DNA of 23,868 nucleotides from a virus. The notes below the pieces were generated by a model. The model saw only the letters and a list, made by a program, of their open reading frames with translations. It made no database searches and was not told the origin of the DNA. How positions within the stretch are numbered: the first letter of the stretch is position 1; every line of letters begins with the position of its first letter. The stretch covers positions 1 through 23,868 of IMG/VR virus record IMGVR_UViG_3300034355_000065; one strand, written 5' to 3'. Made by a program: the position numbers and the translations under genes. Below are positions 23,145 through 23,868 of this stretch, piece after piece.

Positions 23145-23756
23145 TTACGCATGTGTTGATCCACCAAGTAAGGCTAGAGCTTGATTGGTGTGCAGGATGC
23201 GGTCGTTCAGGCCGATGGTTCCACCGTTGATCTTCTTGGTCAGGGCCAGATTGTTGCCAGACTCGGCAATGGCGTTCAGCTTCTGCGTGTTCCAGAAGAA
23301 CCCAGCAGTCAGTGCGGCGTACTGGGGCGTAGCCACCAGATCAGGCTCCATGATGAAGTCAACGCCCAACGCCTTGCCTGCGTGGAAGTAATTGGCCGAA
23401 CCAGTGAGCTGAATGCACCCACGGCCACGGAAGCGGTACCCGTCACCAGACGCCTCGTCCCGGTTGCCCATGCGGTCAGCGTAGACCTTGTTGGCGATCT
23501 TCTTGGGGTTTTTGGCGTACTGGTTGGCGATCTCCAGCGTGGGAAAGCGGCGCGGCCAGATTTTCATCAGCGTCTCGGCGCGGTAATTCAGGTTCTCCTC
23601 CAGCACCCGGAAGTTGCCGCACTCATGCCCACACTGGCCGAGGAAAGCAGCCTGCTGGCGAGGTGTCAAGATGCTGAAGCGCTCGAAGGTTTCGTTCAGC
23701 GGGCCAACCCACTTAGGGTCGATGTGCAGTTGCTTGAGTTGTTCAGCGTTGACCAT
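23145..23756 (-). CDS. GH19-family endolysin (chitinase-like muramidase)
   Basis: A 203-residue protein matching phage glycoside hydrolase family 19 lysins. HECGNF (44-49) supplies the first acidic catalytic residue, E45, and LEENLNY (52-58) a second Glu pair. FRGRGCIQLTGSANY (109-123) is the conserved substrate-binding block; the usual Arg in TGRxNY is Ser here. Phage GH19 enzymes cleave the peptidoglycan glycan chain at lysis. There is no signal peptide or transmembrane helix, so a holin is needed, which is not in the window. The gene overlaps the end of the upstream spanin frame by 14 bases, and AAGGAA lies nine bases before the ATG. Confidence 0.9.
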   Translation of the reverse strand: MVNAEQLKQLHIDPKWVGPLNETFERFSILTPRQQAAFLGQCGHECGNFRVLEENLNYRAETLMKIWPRRFPTLEIANQYAKNPKKIANKVYADRMGNRDEASGDGYRFRGRGCIQLTGSANYFHAGKALGVDFIMEPDLVATPQYAALTAGFFWNTQKLNAIAESGNNLALTKKINGGTIGLNDRILHTNQALALLGGSTHA

Positions 23757-23868
23757 TGAGAGTGTTCCTTACTTCGTTGTAGGCGTCGATGCAGGCGTTG
23801 AGCTGGTTGATGGCTTTGTCTCCGTCTGCGGCGATTTGGGCGATGAGCTGGAGGGTTTCTCGCTCGGC
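23743..23868 (-). CDS. i-spanin (Rz-like), C-terminal part (partial)
   Basis: The - strand frame is open from the window edge and ends with TGA at 23745-23743, giving 41 residues that form an amphipathic helix (LQLIAQIAADGDKAINQLNA, then CIDAYNEVR). Similar Rz/i-spanin C-termini have a periodic helix with a Cys and an AYN/TYN segment. Spanins fuse inner and outer membranes at the last step of lysis. Position directly upstream of the endolysin, with a 14-base overlap, fits a lysis cassette. The N-terminal membrane anchor lies outside the window, so the call rests on this fragment and context. Confidence 0.55.
   Translation of the reverse strand, partial: AERETLQLIAQIAADGDKAINQLNACIDAYNEVRNTLNGQR

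Overview
The window looks like the middle of a lytic-type tailed phage genome, most likely a podovirus-like phage of a proteobacterium. A betaproteobacterial freshwater host is my guess from base composition and protein style and is not proven. The basis for 'phage' is a compact replication arm facing a compact virion/lysis arm, with almost no intergenic DNA and many ATGA stop/start overlaps. I see no tRNA, rRNA, integrase, repressor, insertion sequence or CRISPR array. Terminase, portal, capsid and DNA polymerase genes are absent and presumably lie outside the window.

Rightward arm (1-7542, + strand). It begins inside a RecB/Cas4-like nuclease. Then follow a small Cys-rich zinc-binding protein, a VRR-NUC nuclease, an SNF2-type helicase, a coiled-coil protein, a ssDNA-binding-like protein with an acidic tail, and a strong intrinsic terminator. 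After the terminator come a large primase-helicase starting at TTG, a short unknown protein, an all-alpha NTP pyrophosphatase (MazG-like) and an HNH endonuclease. This is a DNA replication, recombination and nucleotide-pool module.

The two arms meet tail to tail with no gap: the HNH stop codon (7540-7542) abuts the stop of a leftward 46-aa gene (7543-7545) inside a 14-bp perfect palindrome.

Leftward arm (23868-7543, - strand), in transcription order: i-spanin C-terminus, GH19 endolysin, a probable sigma70-like promoter, a tail-fibre protein with a 12-bp tandem repeat, a glycine-rich adhesin-like fibre, a DUF4376 protein (probable fibre chaperone), a QueC-like ATP pyrophosphatase, a T7 gp12-like tail nozzle protein, a 64-aa protein, a cupin-like/SET-domain fusion protein, a glycine-zipper internal virion protein, an Ala/Pro-rich coiled-coil internal virion protein, a 2166-aa polyvalent virion protein carrying an HExxH metallopeptidase motif, a basic DUF6321-like protein and a 46-aa Lys/Cys-rich protein.

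The most unusual content is the run of apparently enzymatic genes embedded in the virion operon. These are a QueC-like enzyme with an altered PP-loop (SGGVES), a protein-lysine methyltransferase-type SET domain fused to a cupin-like fold, and a peptidase motif inside the ejection protein. Together they suggest chemical modification or processing of virion, host or DNA targets, but that link is inference.
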